Assembly (NCBI GenBank): GCA_038373865.1
Contig: JAXGGA010000021.1
Location: 248,001 to 312,000 of the forward strand
Reading direction: 5' to 3'
Source of the DNA: Uloborus plumipes
Taxonomy: Eukaryota; Arthropoda; Arachnida; Araneae; Uloboridae
Length of the DNA stretch: 64,000 bases
Of the stretch, positions 34,462 to 45,883 are shown piece after piece. The notes beneath the pieces are model-generated. The model did not search any database. It was not told where the DNA came from and saw nothing but the letters and a program-made list of their open reading frames with translations. Within the stretch, counting starts at the first letter, position 1. Every line of letters starts with the position of its first letter. Both the position numbers and the translations under genes were made by a program.

Positions 34462-37451
34462 CTTTGATCCAGTAGTTCTTCCCTGGACGAAGCACTTGAA
34501 TTACTGCCAGTAGAAGCAGTCTTTTCCAGTCTTAGTTTGGCATTACGATTCACATCCCCAGCACTCTTGGACCGCGATTTGCCCGAATTCTTCCACACAG
34601 CGGCAATTTTGCTTCCGATGCTTTTACTCGGCTCTGTTTTCACTGAATTATCACGACCCTGTAGCAAGGAGGGAGGATAAGCACTAGATGGGCTCTTGAG
34701 TGGATTTTGAGTCATTTCGTTGGGAACAGTTGGAATCATCCCTTTTGGAACTGTGGATTTCTTTCGAGTAAATGTTCGACTGTCAAAATTACTATTGCCG
34801 ACGTCATCAAGTGTTGTGTAATTCAAATGATCATTATTTTGTTGAAAACTATTTGTTTGCAAGTTGGGTTTCTTGTTTAATGTTGGCGCTTTAAGTTTTG
34901 AAATCGTAATTTCATTATTTTGATTAAGTCTTCCGATCAAGGACCCTTTTTTAGGGCTCCGCGAATAATCACACACATCACCATTGCTTTGTTCTACTTT
35001 CACATTAGTATTTGAGTCTGGATACGAGTTTCTGTTTTTCGCATTTTGCTCATTTCTTGAAATCAATTTTCTTTTTGAAAAGACCTGAGGTAGTGATGTT
35101 TTCCTAAAAGCATATTTAGAAGGTACTCCACTTTGCGGCAGAGCAACCATGCCGTTATAAGTAGGAGATAATACGTGATCAGTTCTTGGAGAACTTTTCT
35201 GTTGATGGTGCACGGTTCCATCGGGTGATAAAAATTCCTCATCTGATTCGTTTGATACTAAAGACATGGTTTCATCTTCAATCATGTCCCCATTTGACAG
35301 CCCATTTTCTTCGTCAGAAATTTCGGCTTCCTTCAAAGTGTTGATTATCATGTCTGCATTTTCTTGCAAAGCTCTGAAGTCTTCAGCACTCATGAAACTT
35401 TGTGCTCTAAAGTCATAGTACGGAGACATATCTCGGTGGAGCGGATCTTCGGTTAGCGTCAGGGTGAGATTTTCGGTGCTGCCATCTCCTGGTTCGTCTT
35501 TGGACAATGAATTTTGAAATGGCGCTTGCAGAGTTTCAGAGCCAAAATCTTCATCGTCGCAAGGCAAATCGTCTTCCAATTCCGTATCAGAACCAATGGT
35601 ATCACATCCTATTTCAGTCACATCAGCTATTGTTATTTCGGTTACTTCTTGGATAACGGTGGGAACTTTTATCTGAGCGGCTGTTTCCGTAACTGGTGAT
35701 GCTTGCACACAATTACCAGTAATATTAGAGAGTTCCTTGGCGTAAAGATGAGCCATTGCAGCAGCGTCATGCATTCTTTCAGACATACTATCCTGGTTAT
35801 TTTTGTAAGGAGTAACTATTTTTTTTTCTTGCTCGCCTTCTGAATCGCTACATTCAAGGCTATTTAGACTGCCAGTGCTGGCAGTTAAAGATATATCATC
35901 TAATATTGATGGGGGATTAATATTGCCTAGCAAATCGGAGGTGGAATTACTCTTCAAACTCAAATTTTCGGGTGAATCATAGGACCCTCTGGAATTTTCA
36001 TTCGAACCATTATCGGTATTCAAGCGTCCCATTTGTAACTCTCTGAGAAGACTTTTCTTGCAAGAAGAAGATTGTTTATTGTAACTTTTGCCAAATAATT
36101 TTTGGCATTCTTTTGCTACTGCTAGTTTGAGATTTTCTTCTGAAGTAGAACTGTTAGTCATACTTAACGAGCCTAAGTCTCCCATGACAGAAGGAGGTCT
36201 TGCATTATCTATATCGGATAAGCAACTCAGAGTACTAACGGTCATATCTTCTGTGCTGTCAACCCTCGCACCCAATAAAGCTTCAGCTATTTCACGTGCT
36301 TCCCCAAGAATACTTGATGTCAGCATAATGCTGTCATCATAATCTCCACTGTTGTCCTTTTCAGAACAATCTACATCCTTTTCAAAAGTTTCATCATTAT
36401 TTTTATCGATAAGAGTTTTTGATGATTCTTTACATCTGCTTTCGATTTTATCAGACGCATTTTCGTTACGATTGGAAACAGTTACTGTCGTACCTGGCAC
36501 TTCAGAAATATGATTCTCAGTTTTTCTAGAATCCTTTGTAGTTTCATGCCTGGAGGAATTTTCTAAACGTATTTCTCTATTTTGTTTTGAAATAACTGCA
36601 CTTTCATTCCCAGAATCAATTTTTTTCTCGTGAGAACTGGTTCTGCTTTCTGTTGGAACAGCGGGTTTCTTATTAGAAGACATTAAAAAGTCTAGCTGAG
36701 TCGGCATTTGTTCGGTGTTTTTCCTTGAGGAGTTGCTTGTCAAACTTGCTGATTTTGATTTGGATTTTTCACTTCTTCTATTTCCTTTTTGGTCAATAAT
36801 CACTTTCAAATTACACGCATCTTGCTTATGCAATTCATCTGGATTTTGAGGATGATACTGAGTTTTGTCGATTTCCGATGACTGTCCAGAGAATTTCTTA
36901 TCCACTGGGGATTCTGGAATACGAAACAACCTATTTTTCTCTGCCTTGCGCTCATCTTCTTTTCCCTTTTCTTCGTTTTCCGACAAACTTTCGTACTCAT
37001 TCTCTTTCACTTCTAAATTTCGCAACAATGCCCCTCTCTCGGTTTCGTAGCTGCAAGCATTCGGGTGCCTTTCGAGCCCGTCTCGCAGAAGCTGGTAACT
37101 CAGCTGAGGAACTTTCTGTCTTGCTCCTTGATGTTGTTCTGAATTTTTCTGTGGTAATCCAGCCCGTATACATTGCTCAAGCATAATTCTTTCTTCCGAC
37201 GACATATCTTCTGCAGATAAATCGGCAACAAAAGAATTCGATGAGGCACTTTCAGAAATTCTACGAATTTCAGTTAGTTTGATTTTGTTATTATCTGTAC
37301 TTTCTGTGGAAGGAAAGTAACGCGTCTTTGCCGATTCTCCTTCAAAGTCATGATTCACTGCATGATGTGTCAAATCATAAGCAGGTTCTATATCTTCACG
37401 TGTTGTACTCTTGGAGTGAGCGGCATCCTGTCCAATACTGACATCGGTTAT
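34462..37451 (-). CDS. APC: APC large exon: SAMP-like motif, acidic/Ser-rich region, start of basic region
   Basis: 2,990 bases; acceptor TTCTTACAG/ATAACC, donor ATCAAAG/GTACAC. Starts in phase 0 and ends in phase 2. SSEERIMLEQCIRAGLPQK resembles the Axin-binding repeat (ILxECIxSAMPK) but reads AGLP (37152-37163) in place of SAMP. STEDMTVSTLSCLSDIDNAR and ISLTASTGSLNSLE look like further degenerate 20-residue motifs. ENLTLTLTEDP and DFRALQENADMIINTL match the vertebrate EDLTLDL...DWKAIQEGANSIV block. The 3' end (GSKIAAVWKNSGKSRSKS) begins the basic microtubule-binding region. Open frame throughout with no internal intron signal. Confidence 0.95.
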
Positions 37452-38110
37452 CTGTAAGAAAAATAAAATTTAATGTACACATGCTTTCACTTAACTTGCA
37501 AAACTCAGATTGGAACTCATATTTAAACAATTAGGACACTGAAGAAAAACTAGACAAAAGTACTTCATTTGTTCCAGGAATTTGAGCTCGAAATTTGTAA
37601 TTGAAGAAGGATTTGTAAGCAGAAACAGTAAAGTGTTCTATTAGTTACTTAAAATGAACTTATACTATTAATAAACGCTTGTTAAAACTAATTTTTAACT
37701 ATCAAGAGTTACAAGCACGATTATAGATGCTTTGTGAAACAGATTCGAAAGAAAATTTCTTCAGTTTGCTAAGAAGTTTTAGAGAAATAAAATTAATCAT
37801 CAATTAATGCATCAGTATTTTTAAAGTTCTTGGAACGATATTTGCGATGCATTAATAATATGTTTAAGATCCTCCTCCTTTATTACTAACGACGAATATA
37901 TTCCAAAATATTCAGTAAGAAATAATTGAACGTAAAAAAATGGCAACGTATGTAAAGAACAAAACTTTCTTAATTATTCTCTCAATGGTCGTCCAGCTCA
38001 TTATGCTGGTATAAGACTGTTTCATGTCAATAAATTCCCTTAAAATCTTGATAACCGTGGTGAACAATGAATAATAGACATGCAATACACCGCCAACTCG
38101 ACCATTTCGA

Positions 38111-38156
38111 TCCATGGACAGCTGTTTCGAGCTTATTCTGCTCTCATCAGCATGGA
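38111..38156 (-). ncRNA. Hammerhead ribozyme (type I, short stem III), left arm
   Basis: The mirror copy on the minus strand: TCCATG (38156-38151), CTGATGA (38150-38144), stem II GAGC/GCTC, GAAA, CAGCTGTC, then CATGGA (38116-38111). Identical to the plus-strand copy in all paired and core positions. Confidence 0.93.
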
Positions 38157-38411
38157 ATACGAAATTAGTCGAGTTGGAGGCAAAAATCCTCTTAAATAGC
38201 AAAGAGAGCCAAAAAAAACTGGTAGCTAATGTGACTGGTAGCTAATGTGGTCACTGCTTTATACCTTGCGCTCTGCCCAAAAAATTTACGAGTTGTACCG
38301 TACTAAGTGCGGTAGCTCGCTGGTATTTCTAATTTCACATTAGCTACCAGTTTTTTTGGCTCTCTTTGCTATTTAAGAGGATTTTTGCCTCCAACTCGAC
38401 TAATTTCGTAT

Positions 38412-38457
38412 TCCATGCTGATGAGAGCAGAATAAGCTCGAAACAGCTGTCCATGGA
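38412..38457 (+). ncRNA. Hammerhead ribozyme (type I, short stem III), right arm
   Basis: The parts in order are stem I 5' strand TCCATG (38412-38417); CTGATGA (38418-38424); stem II GAGC (38425-38428), loop AGAATAA, GCTC (38436-38439); GAAA (38440-38443); CAGCTGTC (38444-38451), giving stem III ACAG/CTGT and cleavage after C38451; and stem I 3' strand CATGGA (38452-38457), perfectly complementary to TCCATG. Every core position is consensus. Confidence 0.93.
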
Positions 38458-38981
38458 TCGAAATGGTCGAGTTGGCGGTGTATTGCATGTTTCTGCCTTA
38501 GCCCTTGCTTAGGGGCGGTTACTCACTGCTTAATGAATAATAGAGTTAGAAAAGAAAATATTTTGATCAAATTACATGGAACCATCACCTCTATTTAATG
38601 AAGATAAAAAAAATTAAAAAAATATCGAACCAGAACAACTATTATGACTAATTGAATAATGTTGATAAATATTAAAGTGAAAGAAATTTCATGTGTATTT
38701 AGATCAAAACCGAAAATTTTAATTAAAAGTTTCGAAATTAGTTAAAAGCATTGGAAAGAACAAATAACAAAACGTCTTAACTATGAGATTAAATCTTAAG
38801 TAGTGATAGTTCAAATGGTACAGTCACGCAGACAATTTGTAACTTTTACAGCATGTAAGTTGCAATGTTGAATAATACAGTGGTACAGTGGGTGAAAGCA
38901 GTAACAATGCGCTGAAACAACATTTTACTGCTGCAGTTATTAAACGCGCGTACTTTCTTAAAAGCATTAAACAGAGCTTAA

Positions 38982-39538
38982 CCCTTTAAGCAGTTTGCCC
39001 GTACAGTATACGTGCTACTCGAAATTGGCCTCATCTGGTTTGCCCGTACGGCGTACGGGCATCGATATTTTCTGATTTCCTTTTCTGGTTTGCCCGAATT
39101 TTTCATTATTGAAAGAAAATATTGAGTAATATTATTTTTCAACAGATGGTGTGACTTGTCCATGTAAATGAAATGCTTTTCATCCGGATTTTTCTATGTA
39201 GAGGGAACTTATTGTTCTACTGTATGACTAGACAGTATGAAAAAGACTTCTGAACTGTTTAGAAAATTGTAAACTTCAAATTCACAGTAGTGAGAGAAAT
39301 TTTTGTATAATTTGTAAACCATTCTTTACTGCCTGCAGAATGTACTTGAAAAATGCAAACATTTAGGGTTTTTGTGACCAAAATCGTAAAATAAAAAATG
39401 TTGTAAAAGCATTAAAAACGAAAAAAAAAAAAATTTCCTAATATTCTTATTCTGTTAAGTATGGTACTTAACTACATGCAATAAAAAAATATGATTTTTT
39501 GGAAGCATTTCTGGTAAAATAATTGACGGCTTAAAAGG
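38982..39538. mobile_element. TTAA-flanked element (piggyBac-like), family GTTTGCCCGTAC, intact copy
   Basis: The left end is CCCTTTAAGCAGTTTGCCCG and the right end GACGGCTTAAAAGG. TTAA lies on both sides (38978-38981 and 39539-39542). It contains GGTAAAATAATTGACGG near the right end, which serves as the empty site for the insertion at 42941-44616. GTTTGCCCGTAC and its variants recur near the left end. Confidence 0.8.
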
Positions 39539-40379
39539 TTAATGTTAGGAGAGTTATCAGATCTCATTTTCGTTCGTAAGTGGTTCCTGTCAAATATGTA
39601 AAAACAGGCCTAAATTTGAAAAGAAGTGCAGGAACTGAGCTCCCAAGCAAATTAAGTCCTGGTACTAACATAAATGATGAGATTTTTCTCAATTCTCGCA
39701 AATCTCTCTCTAGTAAAAAGTAAATCTATTGCATAAAAGTTTCGAATATCGTCATTAAGACATGCTCAAGGTGGTCTTAAAAGATGTTGTAACCTTGTCA
39801 CTTCTGTTTTTATATTTTTCTTTGAGATAAACGTATGAAAGTCTGCAATCGTTTAAATTTTTTACACCACGAAAAGTTTCAAAATAGGTAAGACTACTTT
39901 TTGAGGAACAATAATGCCATGGCCCTTACGAAACTCATTTTTTTTTTTTGTTTTTTAAAGAAAGCTATGTTGGACTCACACAATATTATTTAAAGCCTAA
40001 AGTAGCCATTTATCAGTTCACCCAATCGAAATATAGTACATGCATAATTTTAGGATTCCACCTTTATTGGCCTTCTCAATGAGAGGGGAAAAAGTTATTT
40101 CGGGAATCACTATTCTGGACGCTATGAAATATTTCTTTTTGAAACCCAAATTCGGGGCATGTACCTCAATGTTAAAGACCAAATACTGACGGCCCTGCTG
40201 AAACGAATACCGTCGTTGCCAAGAAATAGTATTCGATAAAGCGGGGATCTTTAACATTGCGTTTCTGGTATGGGAAAGATTCGATTCCGAGAGATTATAA
40301 TCGTATAAGTATTCGGGGTATTCGTTTATCCGTTACCCGATTAAGGGGGGGACGACAGTATTGCAATTGACTTAACCAT

Positions 40380-41119
40380 AACGAAACTACCTATCTTCTA
40401 AATGTCTCCAACTCAACTTTTCAAGCTGAAGCGTTTGCTTTAAGAGAAGCAATAAATCATGCAGTAACTCATAATAATTTACCATCAATTATGTACAGTG
40501 ATAGCCAATCAGTCATCAAATCAATTAGAAATCTAAACCCAACAAACTCATTAATAGCTGAAATCCAACAGCAACTCATTAATCACCATTCTATAAAAAT
40601 TATTGGATTAAAAGTCATTCAAACTCTGATGGAAACAGTAAAGCTGATTTTCTAGCAAATCAAACAGCAAATGGATTATTAGTACCAACCAAACAGTATT
40701 CTTTACCATTTCCAAGAAGTTTTGCAAAACATAAATTATTACAAGACTTATTGACTGATTGGCAAGAACGTTGGGATCAAGAACTTACAGGAAGAGAAAT
40801 CTACAAAATCCGTTCCAAAGTTAAATTTACTCCTTTGAATTTAGATAGACATGAAGTATTTTCCTTTACTGGCCATGGTCCATTTCCTTCGTACCTAAAA
40901 AGATTCCACCTAAGAAATACTGATCTCTGTAGATGCAAAGCACCTGGAAATCCTCAACATTACATACAGCATTGTATTCATACTTCTTCATTCCATCTTC
41001 GTTTTACAGGCAATTGGACTCAAGACTTAAACAACTATTATTCGTTTCCTGCAGCAAAAAAGAAAATTACTGCTCTTATTTCTTTTCTAATAGACCACGA
41101 GCATTTTCTTTTCGGATAA
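40380..41119 (+). pseudogene. Non-LTR retrotransposon ORF2 3' fragment (RNase H and C-terminus)
   Basis: FQAEAFALREAINHAVTH followed by MYSDSQSVIKSI matches an RNase H domain (AE..A+.A and SDSQ.a..ai motifs). WIKSHSNSDGNSKADFLANQ, the last RNase H motif (HxGxxGNexAD-like), is in a different frame, so there is a one-base frameshift near 40600. The frame then continues to 41119 with TDWQERWDQELTGR and a Cys/His cluster CRCKAPGNPQHYIQHC, typical of the C-terminus of Jockey/R1-type ORF2 proteins. The reverse transcriptase and endonuclease are missing (5' truncation). It lies in an APC intron, opposite in strand. Confidence 0.8.
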
Positions 41120-41420
41120 TATTTTTTTTTCTAAACGTCAATACTATTAACTGCACCTTTTTCTTGTTCATTCTTTATTTATTTATCTACATTTTTTTCT
41201 TTGTTTTCTTTAATTATAATGTTTTATTATTTATATATATATTTTCTTTCTTTTTCATTTAGTTTTTGATATTTATATATTTTATTTATTTATTCCTTTG
41301 ATTACTTTTATTTTTATTTTCATTTTTTTTTATTTTTAATTTATTTATTTATTTTTCATTTATTTTATTTATTTATTCTTTTTTCCATTTCCTTTAGGTA
41401 AATATTTTACTTATATTTTT
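41120..41420 (+). repeat. T-rich tract with TTTATTTATTTATT repeats
   Basis: Follows the retrotransposon stop directly, so it is probably its 3' untranslated region and tail. Phe/Leu-rich frames in it are compositional. Confidence 0.6.
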
Positions 41421-41666
41421 ATTTTAATTTATTATTAACCAAAATTATTTTTCTTGTGTATATACCAAATTGAATGATTACCCATATGGGTTGTTTTGTA
41501 CATTTTCACATACGTCATCCCGTAATTTGCTAAATTTAACATTGTTGAATATGTACCGATTGATGGCGTATTTTTGAAAAAAAAAAAAAATGACTTAGAC
41601 CATGGTAAATCGATGTATTTTAAGAGAATATCTATCTTAAAATCAGAATACATTAGATGTACAAAC

Positions 41667-41976
41667 CTGTGGATCTTCGAAAAAAACTTTAATGGAATCT
41701 GGACTTTTTATTGATATTTGCTTTCGTATGATTGTGCGCTGATCTACTTCAGAGCTGTTATCAAAGTGTCGTTCCGATGCACTTATCTCTTCCTCTTGCC
41801 CCAAGTTGTCTGGGAATGCCTCCGGCCCGTCTTCTACTGCATATGACTTCATCTGAGGTCCGTCAGACATGCCATTGCATGAAGGAGCCGTTCTACTCTT
41901 CCGGGGACTAGATGGTGCCGTCTGACAAGGGGAATCTGATAATTCACTTGGAGACTCGATACCACTAGTTCGATGA
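41667..41976 (-). CDS. APC: APC exon, catenin-inhibitory-domain-like block
   Basis: 310 bases; acceptor CTTTGCAG/TCATCG, donor CCACAG/GTTTGT. Starts in phase 2 and ends in phase 0. SGIESPSELSDSPCQT (41919-41966) followed by PSSPRKSRTAP matches the vertebrate SGIxSPSxLxDSPxQT block just after a 20-residue repeat, part of the catenin inhibitory domain needed for beta-catenin degradation. The rest is acidic (EAFPDNLGQEEEISASE) and ends SPDSIKVFFEDPQ. The first 35 codons lie upstream of the first internal Met, so a Met-to-stop ORF call would miss them. Confidence 0.92.
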
Positions 41977-42547
41977 CTGCAAAGTGGAAGAAAGCACGAA
42001 GTTAGCCATTATAACTGCCCGTCAAAAACAGCTCGCGTAAGACAAAGAGGAGGGCATGTTATAAGGATTAGGGATACATTGCAAAGCTGCCAGCACTGAA
42101 AGGTGAAAATTATGGGAGCTTATGCAGTGCGATAGCTTTGCTATAGCCACCATGAGTTGACACAATTGAAACAGCAGCGCATTGACACAGGATCCCTTTA
42201 CACACAAATTTGGAAAAAGCAAATGGTCATCAAATAAAACGTAATCAGCAACTATAACTTTCAAATTTAATAAACGAATTTAAATTGAATTAAAAAAAAA
42301 TTGTCGTACATATGTTATGTACACTAGGGTAGATAAACAAACGAGGGAAATATCAATTCTAGAACTGCTCCAAAAATAGGGAAAAGGTTAATTTGAAAAA
42401 AAATCATGATAATAATAATGTTGCAATTTTTTGTTCTAATACCATTGAAATGCTTTCTTTTAACACTATTTTCATTTAGATTTAAAATTAATTATATTCT
42501 TTGCAGTTTTGAGTTCGCACATCAGCCGTAAAGTTTTGCGAAATTAA

Positions 42548-44635
42548 CCCTTTAAGCGGTTTGCCCGTACAGTGTACGTGCAACCCGAAATTGGCCTCAT
42601 CTGGTTTGCCAGTACGGCGTACGGGCATCGATATTTTCAGATTTCCTTTTCTGGTTTGCCCGAATTGTTTGGAAAATCGTAAACCTCAAAATTTACAATA
42701 AGTGTAAGAGAAATTTTTGCATAATTTGTAAACCATTCTTTACTGCATGCAGAATGTATTAGAAAAAAGCAAACATTTCGGGGTTTTGTGACCAAAATTG
42801 TAAAATAAAAAATGTTGTAAAAGCATTGAAAACGAAAAAAAAATTAAAAAATTCTTAATATTCTTATTCTGTTAAGTATGGTACTTAACTTTATGCAATA
42901 AAAAAATATGCCTTTTTTGGAAACATTTCTGGTAAAATAACACTGTTCGACAAAAAAAAACCTTGAAAATGCTTCTGGTATTTTGAAGGCTGATTCTTAT
43001 GTAAAATGACCCCCTGAATCCGAATATGACCCCCGTTTTCCCCCATCACGTACCATTTTTTTTTAAAACGCCCCCCTTTTTTTTTCATTTTTCCTTAGTT
43101 TCAGGGCTATAATATTTTTTTTGGAGGGGAAAGGAGCCTTATATTCACCAATAAATTTTTTTGGATGTCAAGAGAGACTCAAAGTTTAAAATCATGAGCA
43201 CCGAGAAAAAATCGGGGAACTTGGGGGGGGGGGGGGCATGGCCCCCCAAAATATTTGAAAAATCACCAAAAACGATCTTTTTATTCTAGTTTCTTTAAAA
43301 AGACCTTTAAAACATTTTTTTCGGTGCAGAACCAGAGTATAGGATCCGCTCCTATGGCTCCTGGGTCAGAAAAAATTTTCATGCTGTAAAATTTTTTAAA
43401 AAAAATAAAATAATGCTTTAAAAATCGTACTTTGCACTCGAGTTTTAAAGCAGGTCTTCAGCCAAAAAAAAAAAAAAACAAAATTGTGGCTGATTCTTAT
43501 GTCAAATGACCCCCTATTTCCAAATATGACCTCAGTTTCCCCCCTCCACCTCCTCTTTCCAGAGAGTCCCCCTCCCCCCAATTCAAAGTCATTTTACTAA
43601 TTCGGAGGGGAAAAGTACATTACGTAACCCGTTAACATAATTCTAAAAGGCAACAGAGGTTCAAAGTTCAAAATCATGTACATGTGTACCAAAAATATAA
43701 ACTAGGGCGGTATACCTCCCCCCTCCCCCCCCCCCAAAAAAAAAAGAAAAGAAAATTCAATACTCTGATTTTTCACAAAAAAAAAAAAAAGGTTTAAAAC
43801 GTCTCTTAGAAAAACAAGAAAAGAAGATTTTTTTTCGGGGGGGGGGGGTGTACACCGCCATAGTTTATATTTTTGGTACACATGTACATGATTTTGAACT
43901 TTGAACCTCTGTTGCCTTTTAGAATTATGTTAACGGGTTACGTAATGTACTTTTCCCCTCCGAATTAGTAAAATGACTTTGAATTGGGGGGAGGGGGACT
44001 CTCTGGAAAGAGGAGGTGGAGGGGGGAAACTGAGGTCATATTTGGAAATAGGGAGTCATTTGACATAAGAATCAGCCACAATTTTTTTTTTTTTTGGCTG
44101 AAGACCTGCTTTAAAACTCGAGTGCAAAGTGCGATTTTTAAAGCATTATTTTATTTTTTTTAAAAAATTTTACAGCGTGAAAATTTTTTCTGACCAAGGA
44201 GCCATAGGAGCGGATCCTATACTCTGGTTCTGCACCGAAAAAAATGTTTTAAAGGTCTTTTTAAAGAAACTAGAATAAAAAGATCGTTTTTGGTGATTTT
44301 TCAAATATTTTGGGGGCCACGCCCCCCCCCCCCAAGTTCCCCGATTTTTTCTCGGTGCTCATGATTTTAAACTTTGAGTCTCTCTTGACATCCAAAAAAA
44401 TTTATTGGTGAATATAAGGCTCCTTTCCCCTCCAAAAAAAAATATTATAGCCCTGAATCTGAGGAAAAATGAAAAAAAAAGGGGGGCGTTTTAAAAAAAA
44501 TTGGGACGTGATGGGGGAAAACGGGGGTCATATTCGGATTCAGGGGGTCATTTTACATAAGAATCAGCCTTCAAAATACCAGAAGCATTTTCAAGGTTTT
44601 TTTTTGTCGAACAGTGTAATTGACCGCTTAAAGGG
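42548..44635. mobile_element. TTAA-flanked element (piggyBac-like), interrupted copy
   Basis: Same family as 38982-39538. The left end is CCCTTTAAGCGGTTTGCCCG and the right end ACCGCTTAAAGGG, with TTAA at 42544-42547 and 44636-44639. The internal sequence (AAAATGTTGTAAAAGCATT, TTAAGTATGGTACTTAACT) aligns with the intact copy. It is interrupted by the 42941-44616 insertion. Confidence 0.82.
42941..44616. mobile_element. 1.7-kb foldback element with TAA TSD
   Basis: The ends are CACTGTTCGACAAAAAAAAA and its exact complement. Arms of about 830 bp are almost perfectly complementary, including G/C homopolymers and GTCATTTTACATAAGAATCAGCC. TAA flanks both sides (42938-42940 and 44617-44619); the paralogous empty site at about 39515-39530 has a single TAA. 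A 3-bp TAA target suggests PIF/Harbinger-type integration. No coding frame. Confidence 0.9.
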
Positions 44636-44981
44636 TTAACCAAAAATTGACATTTTTTAGCTTTTTTTGGCCTGTTGCAGTAATTCTTCTTTTACAATCC
44701 AGTGGCTTTTTTTTTTTTGCCATGTATGTACAAAATGCATCTTTTAGTTGTAAATGCAATCATACTTCGTTACATTAACAGCACATCAGAGCACGCTACA
44801 AAGATGTTGCTGCATTTCGGGTTAAATTCTGCCCTTCAAATCCACTCAGCCAAGTTATTTACATTTACAATACATTTATTATTTATAGATTAAATGAAAA
44901 ATGGTCAATCAAGCTTTGTGCGAAAATATGATTGAAGTTAAAAACCAATGTAAATAAAGCCCTAATTATGAAGAAAATGCA

Positions 44982-45026
44982 GCATGTAGCTATTTCAAGG
45001 CTGCAATGGAGCCTCTTCCTCAGTGC
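44982..45026 (-). ncRNA. Degenerate hammerhead ribozyme-like motif
   Basis: On the minus strand: GCA (45026-45024), CTGAGGA (45023-45017; N7 tolerated), stem II AGGCT...AGCCT region, GAAA (44996-44993), TAGCTA (44992-44987), then CATGC. Compared with the 18018 motif, the U before the cleavage base is C, which should weaken or abolish cleavage. A retroelement remnant without clear arms. Confidence 0.5.
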
Positions 45027-45883
45027 AAAAAGCTTAGCACCCAACTTAAAAGCCGTAAGAGAAGTAAGTTTTCCCACGGCTCATAGTGCAGTGATCATAG
45101 TTCGCACTAGCTCAATAATTTACATTAATTTAACTAACTACTAACACTTTTCTCTATTATAATTAGTTTTATAATGCTATTTCAAGTGGGGTATATATTT
45201 TGGTGGAGTGGGGCGAATTGTTTGGTTGTCAGGGCAATCCGCCTCAAAGTGACAATTTCGTTTTTTAATAAACATAATTTATTTCGAATTTGTTAGTGCT
45301 GATCGATTCAACACAGCATCTAAACCTAAATTGAGAAAAGTATTAGTCGTTATTTTCCATTTTTCATCAATACAACAGTTTTTATAAATGTTTCCTCTTC
45401 GGTGAAGTGTGGCACTCCGACTTTCTCTACGAATTCTTTAAAAAGCAAAATGATTCCAGATTTTTAAACATTTTTTTATAACTTTTCTCTTTAATTTTAA
45501 AATAAAGAAAGGATATCCACACAAAAAAAGGAACAATAAGGAAACACACACACAAAACATCGATGTTAACACGAACATTAACTCCAGTGTATCAATGGTA
45601 ATAACTCCAACTCTAATGACACTACCAATTGAAGTTTTAGTTAAATTTTAATCCTTTCAGCTCAAAAATGCGTTTAAATACTCTATGTCCAGAAATAATT
45701 CCATTACACAGCACATAAATTTCTGAAAAGAAAGAAGGGAAAAAACTCGATATATTTTGTTGCAGATCATTAAAAACCACCATTTATTCTCTTTTCTCAT
45801 TTTCCTCCACATTTTTTAAAATTCAGCTGTACATTAAAACTACTATCCTGGAAAAAACAACAAACTGTTGTTTTTACAATATA

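Larger units (their letters stand above)
38078..38531. mobile_element. Hammerhead-bearing palindromic retroelement (Penelope-like), 12-bp TSD
   Basis: Nearly perfect arms (about 38078-38230 and 38336-38490) enclose a spacer of about 100 bp and leave an unpaired tail of about 40 bp. AATGAATAATAG flanks both sides exactly (38066-38077 and 38532-38543). Each arm holds a complete hammerhead ribozyme core, in opposite orientations. Short-stem-III hammerheads in inverted pseudo-LTR arrangements are known from Penelope-like retroelements; assignment to that group is inference because no reverse transcriptase is present. Confidence 0.82.

Noticed and set aside
36088..37186. Plus-strand open frames opposite the large APC exon
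   Set aside because: Shadow frames of a continuous 2.99-kb coding exon; no independent support.
40933..41262. Phe/Tyr/Ile-rich plus-strand frame
   Set aside because: An out-of-frame read of the retrotransposon C-terminus running into its T-rich tail.
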